A stretch of DNA of 64,000 nucleotides from Kibdelosporangium aridum (GTDB lineage Bacteria; Actinomycetota; Actinomycetes; Mycobacteriales; Pseudonocardiaceae): positions 309,360 to 373,359 of the forward strand of contig NZ_FWXV01000005.1 of the NCBI RefSeq assembly GCF_900176515.1, read 5' to 3'. Each line of letters begins with the position of its first letter. Positions within the stretch are counted from its first letter, which is position 1. The position numbers were made by a program, and so were the translations under genes. This document shows, one piece after another, positions 51,257 to 60,206 of the stretch. The notes beneath the pieces were generated by a model. The model was not told where the DNA came from, searched no databases, and saw only the letters and a list, made by a program, of their open reading frames with translations.

Positions 51257-54200
51257 GTGCGACCGATCAATCGCGCGGGATTCAACAGACGCTTAACATG
51301 GCGCGCGGGCGCCGCCGCTCTTGCTCTGGCGACCGGTATGAGCATGGCCAGCGCCGTGCCCGCCGCCGCTCACCCCGATCAACCCCACATTCTTGTCTTC
51401 TCCAAGACGGCGGGTTTCCGCCACGACTCCATCCCCGACGGCATCGCCGCGATCCAGCAACTGGGGCAACAGAACAACTTCGAGGTGTTCGCGACCGAGG
51501 ACGCGGGGGCGTTCACCGACGCGAACCTGAGCCAGTACGCCGCCGTGGTCTGGCTTTCCACCACGGGTGACGTGCTCAACGGCGAGCAGCAGTCGGCGTT
51601 CGAACGCTATGTCAACGGTGGCGGCGGGTACGTGGGCGTGCACGCCGCGTCAGACACCGAGTACGACTGGCCGTGGTACGGATCTCTGGTCGGGGCGTAC
51701 TTCAAGTCGCACCCGCACAACCAGAACGCGACCGTCAAGATCGAGGACTCCACGCACCCGTCGACCGCGGGTATTCCGGCGTCGTGGCAGCGTTTCGACG
51801 AGTGGTACAACTACCGGACCAACCCGCGCAAGGAAGTCCGCGTACTGGCCACTTTGGACGAATCGACCTACGACCCCGGCGCGGACAGGATGGGTGACCA
51901 CCCGATCGCGTGGTGTCACGGCCAGGAGCGCGGCCGCTCCTGGTACACCGGTGGCGGGCACACCAAGGAGTCGTACGGCGAGGAGAACTTCCGCAAGCAC
52001 TTGCTTGGCGGAATCAAGTACGCCGCCGGAGTCGCGGAGGGCGACTGCTCGCCGTCGCAGGCTCCGGTCGACGCCGACTTCGACGTGATCACCCTGGCCA
52101 AGGGCAAGGAGAAGACCGGCGAGCCGATGGCGCTGTCGGTGCTGCCCGACCGCCGCGTGGTCCACACCTCCCGTGACGGCACGGTCTGGCTGACCACTCC
52201 GGACGCGACCACGAAGCAAGCGGGCAAGATCCCGGTGTACAACCACGACGAGGACGGTCTGCAAGGCGTGGCCGCGGACCCGGACTTCGCCAACAACAAG
52301 TGGCTGTACTTCTTCTACGCGCCACCGCTGAACACCCCGGTGGACGACCCCGCGACACCGGACGTCAACGAGGGCGACGCGCCGGCGAACGGGACACCCG
52401 CGGACTTCGCGCCGTTCAACGGCTACAACCAGTTGTCGCGGTTCAAGCTGGCCGACGACGGAACCCTGGACTTGGCCTCGGAGCAGGAGATCCTGCAGAT
52501 CCCGACGCAGCGCGGACTGTGCTGCCACGTCGGTGGCGAGATCGACTTCGACGCTCAGGGCAACCTGTTGATGAGCACGGGTGACGACACCAACCCGTTC
52601 TCATCGGACGGTTACACGCCGATCGACGAGCGCTCGACCCGCAACCCGGGTTACGACGCACAGCGCACCTCGGCGAACACCAACGACCTGCGCGGCAAGT
52701 TGTTGCGTATCAAGGTCAACGCGGACGGCTCGTACTCGATCCCGGACGGGAACATGTTCCCGCAGGGCACCGAGAAGACCCGCCCGGAGATCTACGCGAT
52801 GGGCTTCCGCAACCCGTTCCGGTTCGCTGTGGACAAGAAGACCGGCTGGATCTACCTCGGTGACTACGGTCCGGACGCCGGTTCGGCGAACCCGGCTCGC
52901 GGTCCAGGTGGGACGGTCGAGTTCAACCTGATCAAGGGCCCGGGCAACTACGGGTGGCCGTACTGCGTGGGCGACAACCAGCCGTTCATCGACTACAACT
53001 TCGAAACCGGCCAGTCGGGGCAGGCATTCAACTGTGCCGCACCGAAGAATGAGAGCCCGAACAACACCGGTCTGGTGGACCTGCCGCCGGTGCAGCCCGC
53101 CTGGATTGCGTATGACGGCGGTTCGGTGCCCGAGTTCGGAACCGGTGGCGAGTCGCCGATGGGCGGCCCGGTTTACCGCTACGACGCGAACAACCCGTCG
53201 CCGACGAAGTTCCCGCAGTACTTCGACGGAAAGAACTTCGCGTACGAGTGGGACCGCGGCTGGATCAAGGAGATCACGGTCGGCGCGAACGGTGAACGCG
53301 GCCCGATCAAGCCGTTCATGGATTCCATGACGCTGTCGCGGCCGATGAACATCGAGTTCGGCCCGGACGGTTCGCTGTACGTGCTCGACTACGGCACCGG
53401 GTACTTCGGTGGTTCGCCGGAGTCGGCGGTGTACCGGATCGACTACACCAAGGGCACCCGGACGCCGGTGGTGAAACTGGCCGCCGACAAGACATCCGGA
53501 CCCGGCCCGCTCACGGTCAACTTCGACCCGGCAGGCACCAACGACCCAGACGGCCAGCCGATCACGTACGCGTGGGACTTCCAGAACGACGGTGTCGTGG
53601 ACTCGACCTCGTCGAGTGCGGTGACCCACACCTACACAACGGAAGGCCAGTTCATCGCCAAGCTCTCGGTGACGGACTCGACCGGACTGGTCGGTTCGGC
53701 GAACGTGATCATCACTGTCGGAAACACCGCGCCGACCGTGGTCGTCCAAACGCCACTCAATGGTGGGTTCTTCTCCTTCGGTGACAAGGTTCCGTTCAAG
53801 GCCGTGATCACCGATCCGGAGGACGGCACGATCGACTGCAGCAAGGTGATCGTGCGTTACCTGCTCGGGCACGACAACCACGCCCACGAGCTGAGCCAGA
53901 CCGCCGGCTGCGAGGGCGTGATCGACACGCCGGCCGAGGGCGGCCACGGCGAGGACACCAACATCTTCGGTGTCATCAACGTGGAGTACACCGACAAGGG
54001 CAAGGGTTCCGTGCCGCCGCTGACCGGCGAGGGCGAGAACATCATGCAGCCCAAGCACAAGCAGGCCGAGTTCTTCTCCAGCATGAACGGCATCCAGGTC
54101 GTCAACCAGGGCGATGCCAGCGGTGGCAGGCGGGTCGGCTACATCGACGCCGGCGACTGGATCTCCTTCGATCCGACCAACCTGGCCGGCATCACCGGGC

Positions 54201-55840
54201 TGGGGATGCGGGTGTCGTCGGGAGGTGCCGGTGGCACGATCGAGGTCCGGTCCGGCGCGCCGGACGGCCAGGTGCTGCAGACGTTCCAGGTCAGCAACAC
54301 CGGCGGCTGGGACACCTATGTGGACCTGCCCGCCAAGCCGATCCCGGATCCCGGTGGCACCAAGCCGTTGTACCTGGTGTTCCAGGGCACGGGCACCGGC
54401 GGACTGTTCGATGTGGACGTTCTGCGGTTCGAAGGACGCGGTGTGGCACAGCCGCCGGCATGCAAGCCGACCCAGCCGGAAGCCGGATACCGCAGCCTGT
54501 ACGACGGCACCGCGGCCAGCCTGACCAAGTGGAAGCAGTCCGGTCCGGGCCGCTTCGCCCAGCAGGCCGACTGCACGATCCTGTCCGAGGGCGGGATGGG
54601 GCTGCTGTCGGTCAACGAGGAGTTCAACGCCTACAGCCTGAAGCTGGACTGGAAGGTCGCGGGCGACGACAACTCGGGCATCTTCGTCGGCTACCCGGAC
54701 CCGGGCAACGACCCGTGGGTCGCGGTCAACCAGGGTTACGAGATCCAGATCGACGCGACCGACGCGCCGGACCGGACGACTGGCGCGGTCTACTCGTTCC
54801 AGTCGGCCGACATCGCCAAGCGTGATGCCGCGCTGAAGCCGCCGGGTGAGTGGAACGCGTACGAGATCCTCGTGCGCGGCCAGACGATCCAGGTGTTCCT
54901 CAACGGGGTGCTGATCAACGACTTCGTCTCCACCGACCCGAACCGGGATCTCACGCAGGGCTTCATCGGCCTGCAGAACCACGGCAACGGCGACGACGTG
55001 TCGTTCCGCAACGTCCGGATCAAGGAGCTGGAGACCACACCGCCGGTGACGGTCGCCAACTTCGCAAACCCGGGCGGGTGGCACCCCGGCCAGGTCCCGG
55101 TCGAACTGGTCGCGACCGACGAGGGGTCGGGCGTGGCTCGAACCGATTACAAGCTCGACAACGGGCCGTGGACCCCCTATTCACAACCCCTGATTGTCAC
55201 CGGGGACGGGCAGCACACGCTGCTGTACCGCTCGGTCGACAAGGACGGCAACGTGGAGCCGGACAAGGCCGCGACGATCCTGATCGACGCGTCCAAGCCG
55301 ACTCTGCTGGTGTCGGGCGTGGCCGACGGCCATGTCTACGGGGATGCCACGGATGTCGTTGTCAAGTGGCATGCCGAAGATGCAACTTCCGGCATCGCTT
55401 CGGTCACCGGCGTGCTGAACGCGACGCCGATCCAGTCCGGCCAGGTCACGTCGCTGTACCAGCTGCCGCTGGGTGTGCACAACCTCTCAGTGACAGCACT
55501 TGACAAGGCGGGCAACCGGACGGAGCAGAAGCTCACGTTCGCGACGACCACCTCGTTGCGGGACATCGACCAGCTGATCACGCGGTTCAGGGCGACCAAC
55601 CGGTTGTCGCTGTCGGCGTACGTCAGCCTGTCGGGTCAGCTCGCCAAGGCCCGCAAGGCCGAGGCCGCAGGCGACGATGCCAAGGCTGTCAAGCAGTTGC
55701 AAAAGTTCGTGGTACTCGCGAATGATCCGGCTAAGGTCACCGATCCGGACGTCCGGTCCACCCTGGTCAGGGACGCCCAAGCGGTGATCGGCTCGCTCGA
55801 GGGCGGCCCTGCCCTGGTCCGGGCGAGCTCCGGAAGTTGA
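51257..55840 (+). CDS. Secreted multidomain ThuA / glucose-sorbosone dehydrogenase / PKD / CBM / DUF1080 protein
   Basis: 1,527 aa. Signal peptide (~1-38, LALATGMSMASAVPAAA). In order: ThuA-like domain (~43-262, HILVFSKTAGFRHDSIPDG); soluble glucose/sorbosone dehydrogenase propeller (~273-735, DGLQGVAADPDF, then GPGNYGWPYC); PKD (~737-824); then CBM6-like (~933-1060). DUF1080, a 3-keto-disaccharide hydrolase fold, follows (~1077-1258, GYRSLYDGTAASLTKWK, then GYEIQIDATDAPD). An OmpL47/Ig-like domain (~1262-1430) and a helical tail end it. The dehydrogenase part uses PQQ in known homologues. GTG start with AAGGAG ~10 bases before. The mix suggests a cell-surface enzyme that oxidises or cleaves a glycoside. 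Domain calls are firm; the joint reaction is inference. Confidence 0.85.
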   Translation: MRPINRAGFNRRLTWRAGAAALALATGMSMASAVPAAAHPDQPHILVFSKTAGFRHDSIPDGIAAIQQLGQQNNFEVFATEDAGAFTDANLSQYAAVVWLSTTGDVLNGEQQSAFERYVNGGGGYVGVHAASDTEYDWPWYGSLVGAYFKSHPHNQNATVKIEDSTHPSTAGIPASWQRFDEWYNYRTNPRKEVRVLATLDESTYDPGADRMGDHPIAWCHGQERGRSWYTGGGHTKESYGEENFRKHLLGGIKYAAGVAEGDCSPSQAPVDADFDVITLAKGKEKTGEPMALSVLPDRRVVHTSRDGTVWLTTPDATTKQAGKIPVYNHDEDGLQGVAADPDFANNKWLYFFYAPPLNTPVDDPATPDVNEGDAPANGTPADFAPFNGYNQLSRFKLADDGTLDLASEQEILQIPTQRGLCCHVGGEIDFDAQGNLLMSTGDDTNPFSSDGYTPIDERSTRNPGYDAQRTSANTNDLRGKLLRIKVNADGSYSIPDGNMFPQGTEKTRPEIYAMGFRNPFRFAVDKKTGWIYLGDYGPDAGSANPARGPGGTVEFNLIKGPGNYGWPYCVGDNQPFIDYNFETGQSGQAFNCAAPKNESPNNTGLVDLPPVQPAWIAYDGGSVPEFGTGGESPMGGPVYRYDANNPSPTKFPQYFDGKNFAYEWDRGWIKEITVGANGERGPIKPFMDSMTLSRPMNIEFGPDGSLYVLDYGTGYFGGSPESAVYRIDYTKGTRTPVVKLAADKTSGPGPLTVNFDPAGTNDPDGQPITYAWDFQNDGVVDSTSSSAVTHTYTTEGQFIAKLSVTDSTGLVGSANVIITVGNTAPTVVVQTPLNGGFFSFGDKVPFKAVITDPEDGTIDCSKVIVRYLLGHDNHAHELSQTAGCEGVIDTPAEGGHGEDTNIFGVINVEYTDKGKGSVPPLTGEGENIMQPKHKQAEFFSSMNGIQVVNQGDASGGRRVGYIDAGDWISFDPTNLAGITGLGMRVSSGGAGGTIEVRSGAPDGQVLQTFQVSNTGGWDTYVDLPAKPIPDPGGTKPLYLVFQGTGTGGLFDVDVLRFEGRGVAQPPACKPTQPEAGYRSLYDGTAASLTKWKQSGPGRFAQQADCTILSEGGMGLLSVNEEFNAYSLKLDWKVAGDDNSGIFVGYPDPGNDPWVAVNQGYEIQIDATDAPDRTTGAVYSFQSADIAKRDAALKPPGEWNAYEILVRGQTIQVFLNGVLINDFVSTDPNRDLTQGFIGLQNHGNGDDVSFRNVRIKELETTPPVTVANFANPGGWHPGQVPVELVATDEGSGVARTDYKLDNGPWTPYSQPLIVTGDGQHTLLYRSVDKDGNVEPDKAATILIDASKPTLLVSGVADGHVYGDATDVVVKWHAEDATSGIASVTGVLNATPIQSGQVTSLYQLPLGVHNLSVTALDKAGNRTEQKLTFATTTSLRDIDQLITRFRATNRLSLSAYVSLSGQLAKARKAEAAGDDAKAVKQLQKFVVLANDPAKVTDPDVRSTLVRDAQAVIGSLEGGPALVRASSGS

Positions 55841-55842
55841 TC

Positions 55843-55884
55843 ACGGCCGAGGTGTTCTTAATGACGCGGGAGCACCTCGGCCGT
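55843..55884 (+). terminator. Hairpin after the secreted dehydrogenase gene
   Basis: Perfect 12-bp arms ACGGCCGAGGTG (55843-55854) and CACCTCGGCCGT (55873-55884), three bases after the stop codon. No T-run. It splits the exoenzyme from the Ebo-like operon that begins 23 bases later. Confidence 0.6.
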
Positions 55885-55907
55885 TCGCGGGAATGGGGAT
55901 GAGGCCA

Positions 55908-57056
55908 ATGCGGCAACGATGCGGACTCTGGCTGATGGGGGCGCGCGGCTCAGTCGCGACAACCGCGATCACCGGTCTGCTCGCTTTGCGGGCCGGACTG
56001 GTCCGGCCGTTCGGATGTGTCACCGAGCGGCTGGAGATGGATCATTCGGTACTGCCGACCTGGGACGAGATCATCGTCGGCGGTCACGACATCGTTTCGA
56101 TACCGCTGGACAAGCGAGCGGAACACCTCGCCGAGTCCGGCCTCATCCCACATTCGGTGTTCACCGCCGTGGCCTCCGGGCTGCGTGCGGTGGACGCCGA
56201 ACTGCGGTGCGGGTACCACCCCGTGTCGCACACCGGTTCGCTGGCCGACGCGGCCGCCAGGCTGGCCGCGGACATCACGGAGTTCCGCGACCGGCACGAA
56301 CTGGCCAGGGTGATCGTCGTCAACGTGACCTCGACCGAGCCACCCGTGCCGCAACTGCCGGAACACCTGGACATCGACCTACTCACCGAGTCACTGAACG
56401 ATCCACAACGGACAGTTCTGCCGCCGAGCTCGGTCGGTGCGTACGCCGCTCTGACGGCAGGATGTCCGTATGTGGACTTCACCCCCTCGCCGGGGATCAA
56501 GATGCCGGCGTTGACCGAGCTGGCACGCAGGCAGGGCTTGCCTTATGCCGGTGCGGACGGCAAGACGGGGGAGACTCTGCTGCGGACGGTGCTCGCGCCG
56601 ATGTTCGTCGCTCGTGCGCTGAATGTCCGTTCCTGGGCGGGGACCAACTTGCTCGGCGGTGGTGACGGCGCCAACCTGGCCGATCCCGAGCAGGCCAAGG
56701 GCAAGCTCGAGTCCAAGGCACGCGGGCTGGCGTCGCTGATCGGTGACGTCACCGCGCCGCTGCACATCGACAACGTGCCCGACCTGGCCGAGCGCAAGAT
56801 CGCCTGGGACTACGTGTCGTTCGAAGGCTTCCTCGGCGCCAAGATGAGCCTGCAGTTCACTTGGGACGGTTACGACTCCGCGCTGGCCGCGCCGCTCGTG
56901 CTCGACCTCACCCGGCTGGTGAGCGCCGCGCACGCGAAGGGCCTGTCCGGTGCGTTGTCCGAGCTGGCGTTCTTCTTCAAGGATCCATTGGGGACGGACG
57001 AGCACCGGTTCGCCGAGCAGACCAGGATGCTGGCTGATTGGGCGGCAGGCCTGTGA
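55908..57056 (+). CDS. ino1: Inositol-3-phosphate synthase-family protein
   Basis: 382 aa. Family segments: WLMGARGSVATTAITGL (NAD site), then NVTSTEPPV, and PYVDFTPSPGIKMPALTELA. Also seen: ADGKTGETLLRTVLAPMF, LNVRSWAGTNLLGGGDGANL and EGFLGAKMSLQFTWDGYDSALAAPLVLDLTRL. These are the conserved motifs of myo-inositol-1-phosphate synthase, which cyclises glucose-6-phosphate. In this operon it is the first gene, in front of UbiA-EboA-EboB-EboE genes, and it occupies the place of the EboD sugar-phosphate cyclase of other Ebo clusters. ATG at 55908 (after GATGAGG) is preferred to 55893. Overlaps the next start by four bases. Confidence 0.8.
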   Translation: MRQRCGLWLMGARGSVATTAITGLLALRAGLVRPFGCVTERLEMDHSVLPTWDEIIVGGHDIVSIPLDKRAEHLAESGLIPHSVFTAVASGLRAVDAELRCGYHPVSHTGSLADAAARLAADITEFRDRHELARVIVVNVTSTEPPVPQLPEHLDIDLLTESLNDPQRTVLPPSSVGAYAALTAGCPYVDFTPSPGIKMPALTELARRQGLPYAGADGKTGETLLRTVLAPMFVARALNVRSWAGTNLLGGGDGANLADPEQAKGKLESKARGLASLIGDVTAPLHIDNVPDLAERKIAWDYVSFEGFLGAKMSLQFTWDGYDSALAAPLVLDLTRLVSAAHAKGLSGALSELAFFFKDPLGTDEHRFAEQTRMLADWAAGL

Positions 57057-57892
57057 AAGCTTACGTCGAATTGGTGCGGGCGCCGGCCGCGTTGTCGGTT
57101 CTCGGTGACACGGTCGCAGGCGCGGCCGCTGCCGGGATCCCGTTGCGCGGCAGGCGTCTCGCGCTGCCGTTGGCGTCGGTTGCGTTCTATTGGTCCGGAA
57201 TGGCGTTGAACGACTGGTCTGACCGGGCGGTCGACGCCGTTGAACGGCCGGAACGCCCGATCCCGTCCGGCAGGATTTCGCCGAACCAAGCGCTTGCGGT
57301 GGCCGGCGGGCTGACCGCTGCCGGTCTGGCGCTTGCCGCGTACGGTAAGTCCTTCAAGGTCGCGTTGCCGTTGGCCGGTGCGGTCTGGGCGTACGACCTG
57401 GTGTTGAAGTCCACTGTGGCTGGTCCTGTCTCGATGGCGCTGTGTCGTGGCCTCGACGTCATGCTGGGTGCCGGTGGTTCTCGCGCGGCGTTGCCTGCGG
57501 CGACTGTCATGGCCGGGCACACGTTGGGGCTCACCGCTTTGTCGCGCGGCGAGGTCCATGGCGCCGATGACATCGTTGCCAAGGCCGCTTTGACTACGAC
57601 GATGGCTGCCACGGCCGCTGCCGTGACCGGGAAAGCCGCTTCGTGGAAGCACCGGCTGGGGGCGTTGGCCTTCGGCGGGATGTACGCGGCGAACGTCGGC
57701 TCGGCCCAGCTGGCGGCGACTCGTGACCCGTCCGGCCCGGTTGTCCGGAAGGCGACCATGGCCGGGATCCACGGAATGGTCCCGCTTCAAGCCGCTCTGG
57801 TGGCTCGCCGTGGGTCCTTGCTCGGCGCCGGACTGATCTCCGCCGCACTGCCGTTGGCTCGCCGCCTGGCCAAGAAGGTGAGCCCGACATAA
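57053..57892 (+). CDS. eboC: UbiA-family prenyltransferase of the Ebo cluster (EboC)
   Basis: 279 aa membrane protein. The first Asp-rich UbiA motif is clear (NDWSDRAVDAVERPERPIPSG). The helices are the usual alternating Ala/Leu/Val stretches. Actinobacterial members are named SCO3242 family. They transfer a prenyl chain to an acceptor; in Ebo clusters the acceptor is unknown. GTG start overlaps the synthase stop; its stop overlaps the next ATG. The context (EboA, EboB, EboE following) is the basis for the symbol. Confidence 0.85.
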   Translation: MKAYVELVRAPAALSVLGDTVAGAAAAGIPLRGRRLALPLASVAFYWSGMALNDWSDRAVDAVERPERPIPSGRISPNQALAVAGGLTAAGLALAAYGKSFKVALPLAGAVWAYDLVLKSTVAGPVSMALCRGLDVMLGAGGSRAALPAATVMAGHTLGLTALSRGEVHGADDIVAKAALTTTMAATAAAVTGKAASWKHRLGALAFGGMYAANVGSAQLAATRDPSGPVVRKATMAGIHGMVPLQAALVARRGSLLGAGLISAALPLARRLAKKVSPT

Positions 57893-59343
57893 TGTTCTCT
57901 CTTGGCTATGGCACCAACGGGTTCGCCAACCATCGGCTGGAGGATGCGCTACGCATCATCGCCGACATCGGTTACCGGGCGGTCGCGTTGACGCTGGACC
58001 ACCACCACCTGGACCCGTTCGACCCGAATGTGTCCAAAAAGGCCAGTCAGCTGGGCAGCCTGCTGGCGTCGAACGGCATTTCGGTTGTCATCGAGACGGG
58101 TGCGCGGTACCTGCTTGATCCGAACCGCAAACACCACCCGACGCTGGTCTCCGAGGACACCGAGGTGCGAATCGACTTCCTGCACCGGGCGATCCGCATC
58201 GCCCAGGACATGGGCGCGGAAGCGGTGTCGTACTGGTCGGGCATCAAGCCGTCCGATGTGGACGACAAGACCGCACACCAGCGGATGCTCAGCGGTGTCG
58301 AGAAAGTGCTCGTCGAGGCCGACCGCAGGCAGGTCAAGATCGGCCTGGAACCCGAGCCGGGCATGTACGTCCAGCATCTCGCGCAGGCGTTGGCCTTGCG
58401 TGAGGAGCTGGGCAACCCGGAGATGTTCGGCATCACGCTCGATGTCGGGCACTGCATCGCGGTCGAGCCGATGAACGCGGCGGAGTGCATCCGGCAGGCA
58501 GCCGGGCTGCTGGTCAACGTCCAGCTCGACGACATGCGGCCAGGGGTGCACGAACATCTCGAGTTCGGCGAGGGCGAGCTCGATCTGGCCGGCACCCTGG
58601 CCGCACTGGCCGAGGTCGGCTACGAGGGCGTCGCCGCGGTCGAACTGCCGCGGCACAGCCACGCCGCGCCTGAGGTCGCGCGCCGGGCGTGGACGGCACT
58701 GACCTCGGCATTGAGCGCGGCCATGCCACCGTTCAACTGGGATGTGGTGGGAGACATGGATCATCCTTGGCTGGTGGACGCCGAACGGCGGGTCCGGTCC
58801 GAACCGGCCGCCATCCGCGCCCTTTTCCCCGCTGTCGGCCGGAAAGTGGGCCGTGACCCGCTGCGGCCCGAGACCGATCCGCAAGGCCTTGTCCACGGCA
58901 CTGTGGACGACCTGGCCCGTACGCGCCTGCTGGCCGCGTTGGCCGACGTCCTGTCCCCTGAGGAGCTGACCGAGGAGATCACCGAGCTCTACCGCTACGG
59001 GGACGACGCCGAACGCCGTGGCGTACTGCGCGGTCTGCCCGCGTTGCCGCCGCAAGCGGTCAAGGCCGGCCTTGAGCTGGTGCAGGACGCGTTGCGTACC
59101 AACGACATCCGGCTGGTCGCGGCGGCGCTCGGCTCGTTCGCCGGTGCGCACCTCGACGAGCATTCCTGGCGGCACGGCGTGTTGAAGTGCCTTTTCGTCG
59201 GTGTTCCGCTGGCCGCGGTCGCGGACCTGGAGCGCCGTACTGACCCCGAGTTGCTTCGCATGGTCGCCGACTACGCCGACGAGCGCAGGGCGGCCGGCCG
59301 CGAAGTCCCTGCCGACGCAGTACGCCTGCTGGAGGTCAACTGA
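57892..59343 (+). CDS. eboA: Sugar phosphate isomerase/epimerase fused to EboA domain
   Basis: 483 aa. Residues ~1-275 are a xylose-isomerase-like TIM barrel: EIGY-type DIGYRAVALTLDHHHLD, GLEPEPGMYVQH (metal Glu), LDVGHCIAV (Asp/His), NVQLDD and VELPRHSH. Residues ~290-483 are an EboA domain: RALFPAVGRKVGRDPL, TVDDLARTRLLAALADVL, ELYRYGDDAERRGVLRGLPAL, ALRTNDIRLVAAALGSFA and LKCLFVGVPLAAVADLE. In many other Ebo clusters EboA is a separate protein, so this is a fusion. EboA has no assigned reaction. The start overlaps the EboC stop by one base. Confidence 0.85.
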   Translation: MFSLGYGTNGFANHRLEDALRIIADIGYRAVALTLDHHHLDPFDPNVSKKASQLGSLLASNGISVVIETGARYLLDPNRKHHPTLVSEDTEVRIDFLHRAIRIAQDMGAEAVSYWSGIKPSDVDDKTAHQRMLSGVEKVLVEADRRQVKIGLEPEPGMYVQHLAQALALREELGNPEMFGITLDVGHCIAVEPMNAAECIRQAAGLLVNVQLDDMRPGVHEHLEFGEGELDLAGTLAALAEVGYEGVAAVELPRHSHAAPEVARRAWTALTSALSAAMPPFNWDVVGDMDHPWLVDAERRVRSEPAAIRALFPAVGRKVGRDPLRPETDPQGLVHGTVDDLARTRLLAALADVLSPEELTEEITELYRYGDDAERRGVLRGLPALPPQAVKAGLELVQDALRTNDIRLVAAALGSFAGAHLDEHSWRHGVLKCLFVGVPLAAVADLERRTDPELLRMVADYADERRAAGREVPADAVRLLEVN

Positions 59344-60206
59344 TGCGTATCTTCGACCCGCATATCCACATGACCTCACGGACCACCGACGACTACGAGG
59401 CGATGTTCGCCGCCGGGGTCCGTGCCCTGGTCGAACCGGCCTTCTGGCTCGGCCAGCCACGCACGACGGTCGGTTCCTTCAAGGACTACTTCGACGCGTT
59501 GATCGGCTGGGAGCGGTTCCGGGCCGCCCAGTTCGGCATCCGCCACCACTGCACGATCGCGCTGAACCCCAAGGAAGCCAACGATCCCCGGTGCACGCCG
59601 GTGCTCGACATCCTGCCTCGGTACCTGTCCAAGGACGGTGTCGTCGCGGTCGGTGAGGTCGGCTACGACTCGATGACCCCGGAGGAGGACTCGGCTTTCG
59701 CCAGTCAGCTGGAGATGGCCGTCGAGCACGAGCTGCCCGCGCTGGTCCACACTCCGCACCGGGACAAGCTGGCGGGTACCCGCCGGACTCTGGATGTCGT
59801 GGCGGAGTCCAAGATCGCCCCTGAGTTCGTCGCGGTCGACCACTTGAACGAGGTGACCGTCAAGCTGGTCAAGGATGCCGGGTGCTGGATGGGCTTCTCC
59901 ATCTACCCGGACACCAAAATGGACGAAGACCGGATGGTCGCGATCCTCAAGGAGTACGGCACCGACAAGGTGCTCGTGAACTCAGCGGCCGACTGGGGCC
60001 GCTCGGATCCGTTGAAGACGTACAAGACGGCTCAGGCGATGCTGTCCGCCGGCTTCACCGAGTCCGATGTGGACAAGGTGCTCTGGCAGAACCCGGTCGA
60101 CTTCTACGGCCAGAGCGGCAGGCTCGTCCTTGACGAACTGCCCGGGTTCTCCGCGTCGACCGAGACGTTCGCGGGCAACTCGGTGCTGCGAGGCGGGCGC
60201 CAGTGA
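59343..60206 (+). CDS. eboB: TatD-family metal-dependent hydrolase (EboB)
   Basis: 287 aa. Amidohydrolase features: FDPHIHMTSR (HxH metal site), GVVAVGEVGYDSMTPEED (Glu), PALVHTPHRDK (His) and FVAVDHLNE (His region), and VLVNSAADWGRSD (Asp). This is the Ebo variant of TatD hydrolases. Start ATG overlaps the preceding stop (TGATG) and the stop overlaps the EboE GTG. Confidence 0.85.
   Translation: MRIFDPHIHMTSRTTDDYEAMFAAGVRALVEPAFWLGQPRTTVGSFKDYFDALIGWERFRAAQFGIRHHCTIALNPKEANDPRCTPVLDILPRYLSKDGVVAVGEVGYDSMTPEEDSAFASQLEMAVEHELPALVHTPHRDKLAGTRRTLDVVAESKIAPEFVAVDHLNEVTVKLVKDAGCWMGFSIYPDTKMDEDRMVAILKEYGTDKVLVNSAADWGRSDPLKTYKTAQAMLSAGFTESDVDKVLWQNPVDFYGQSGRLVLDELPGFSASTETFAGNSVLRGGRQ

Noticed and set aside
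52601..55084. Long antisense open frame (827 codons) on the minus strand inside the exoenzyme gene
   Set aside because: Typical high-GC shadow: Arg/Val/His-rich with no domain signature, lying wholly opposite a gene with clear domains.
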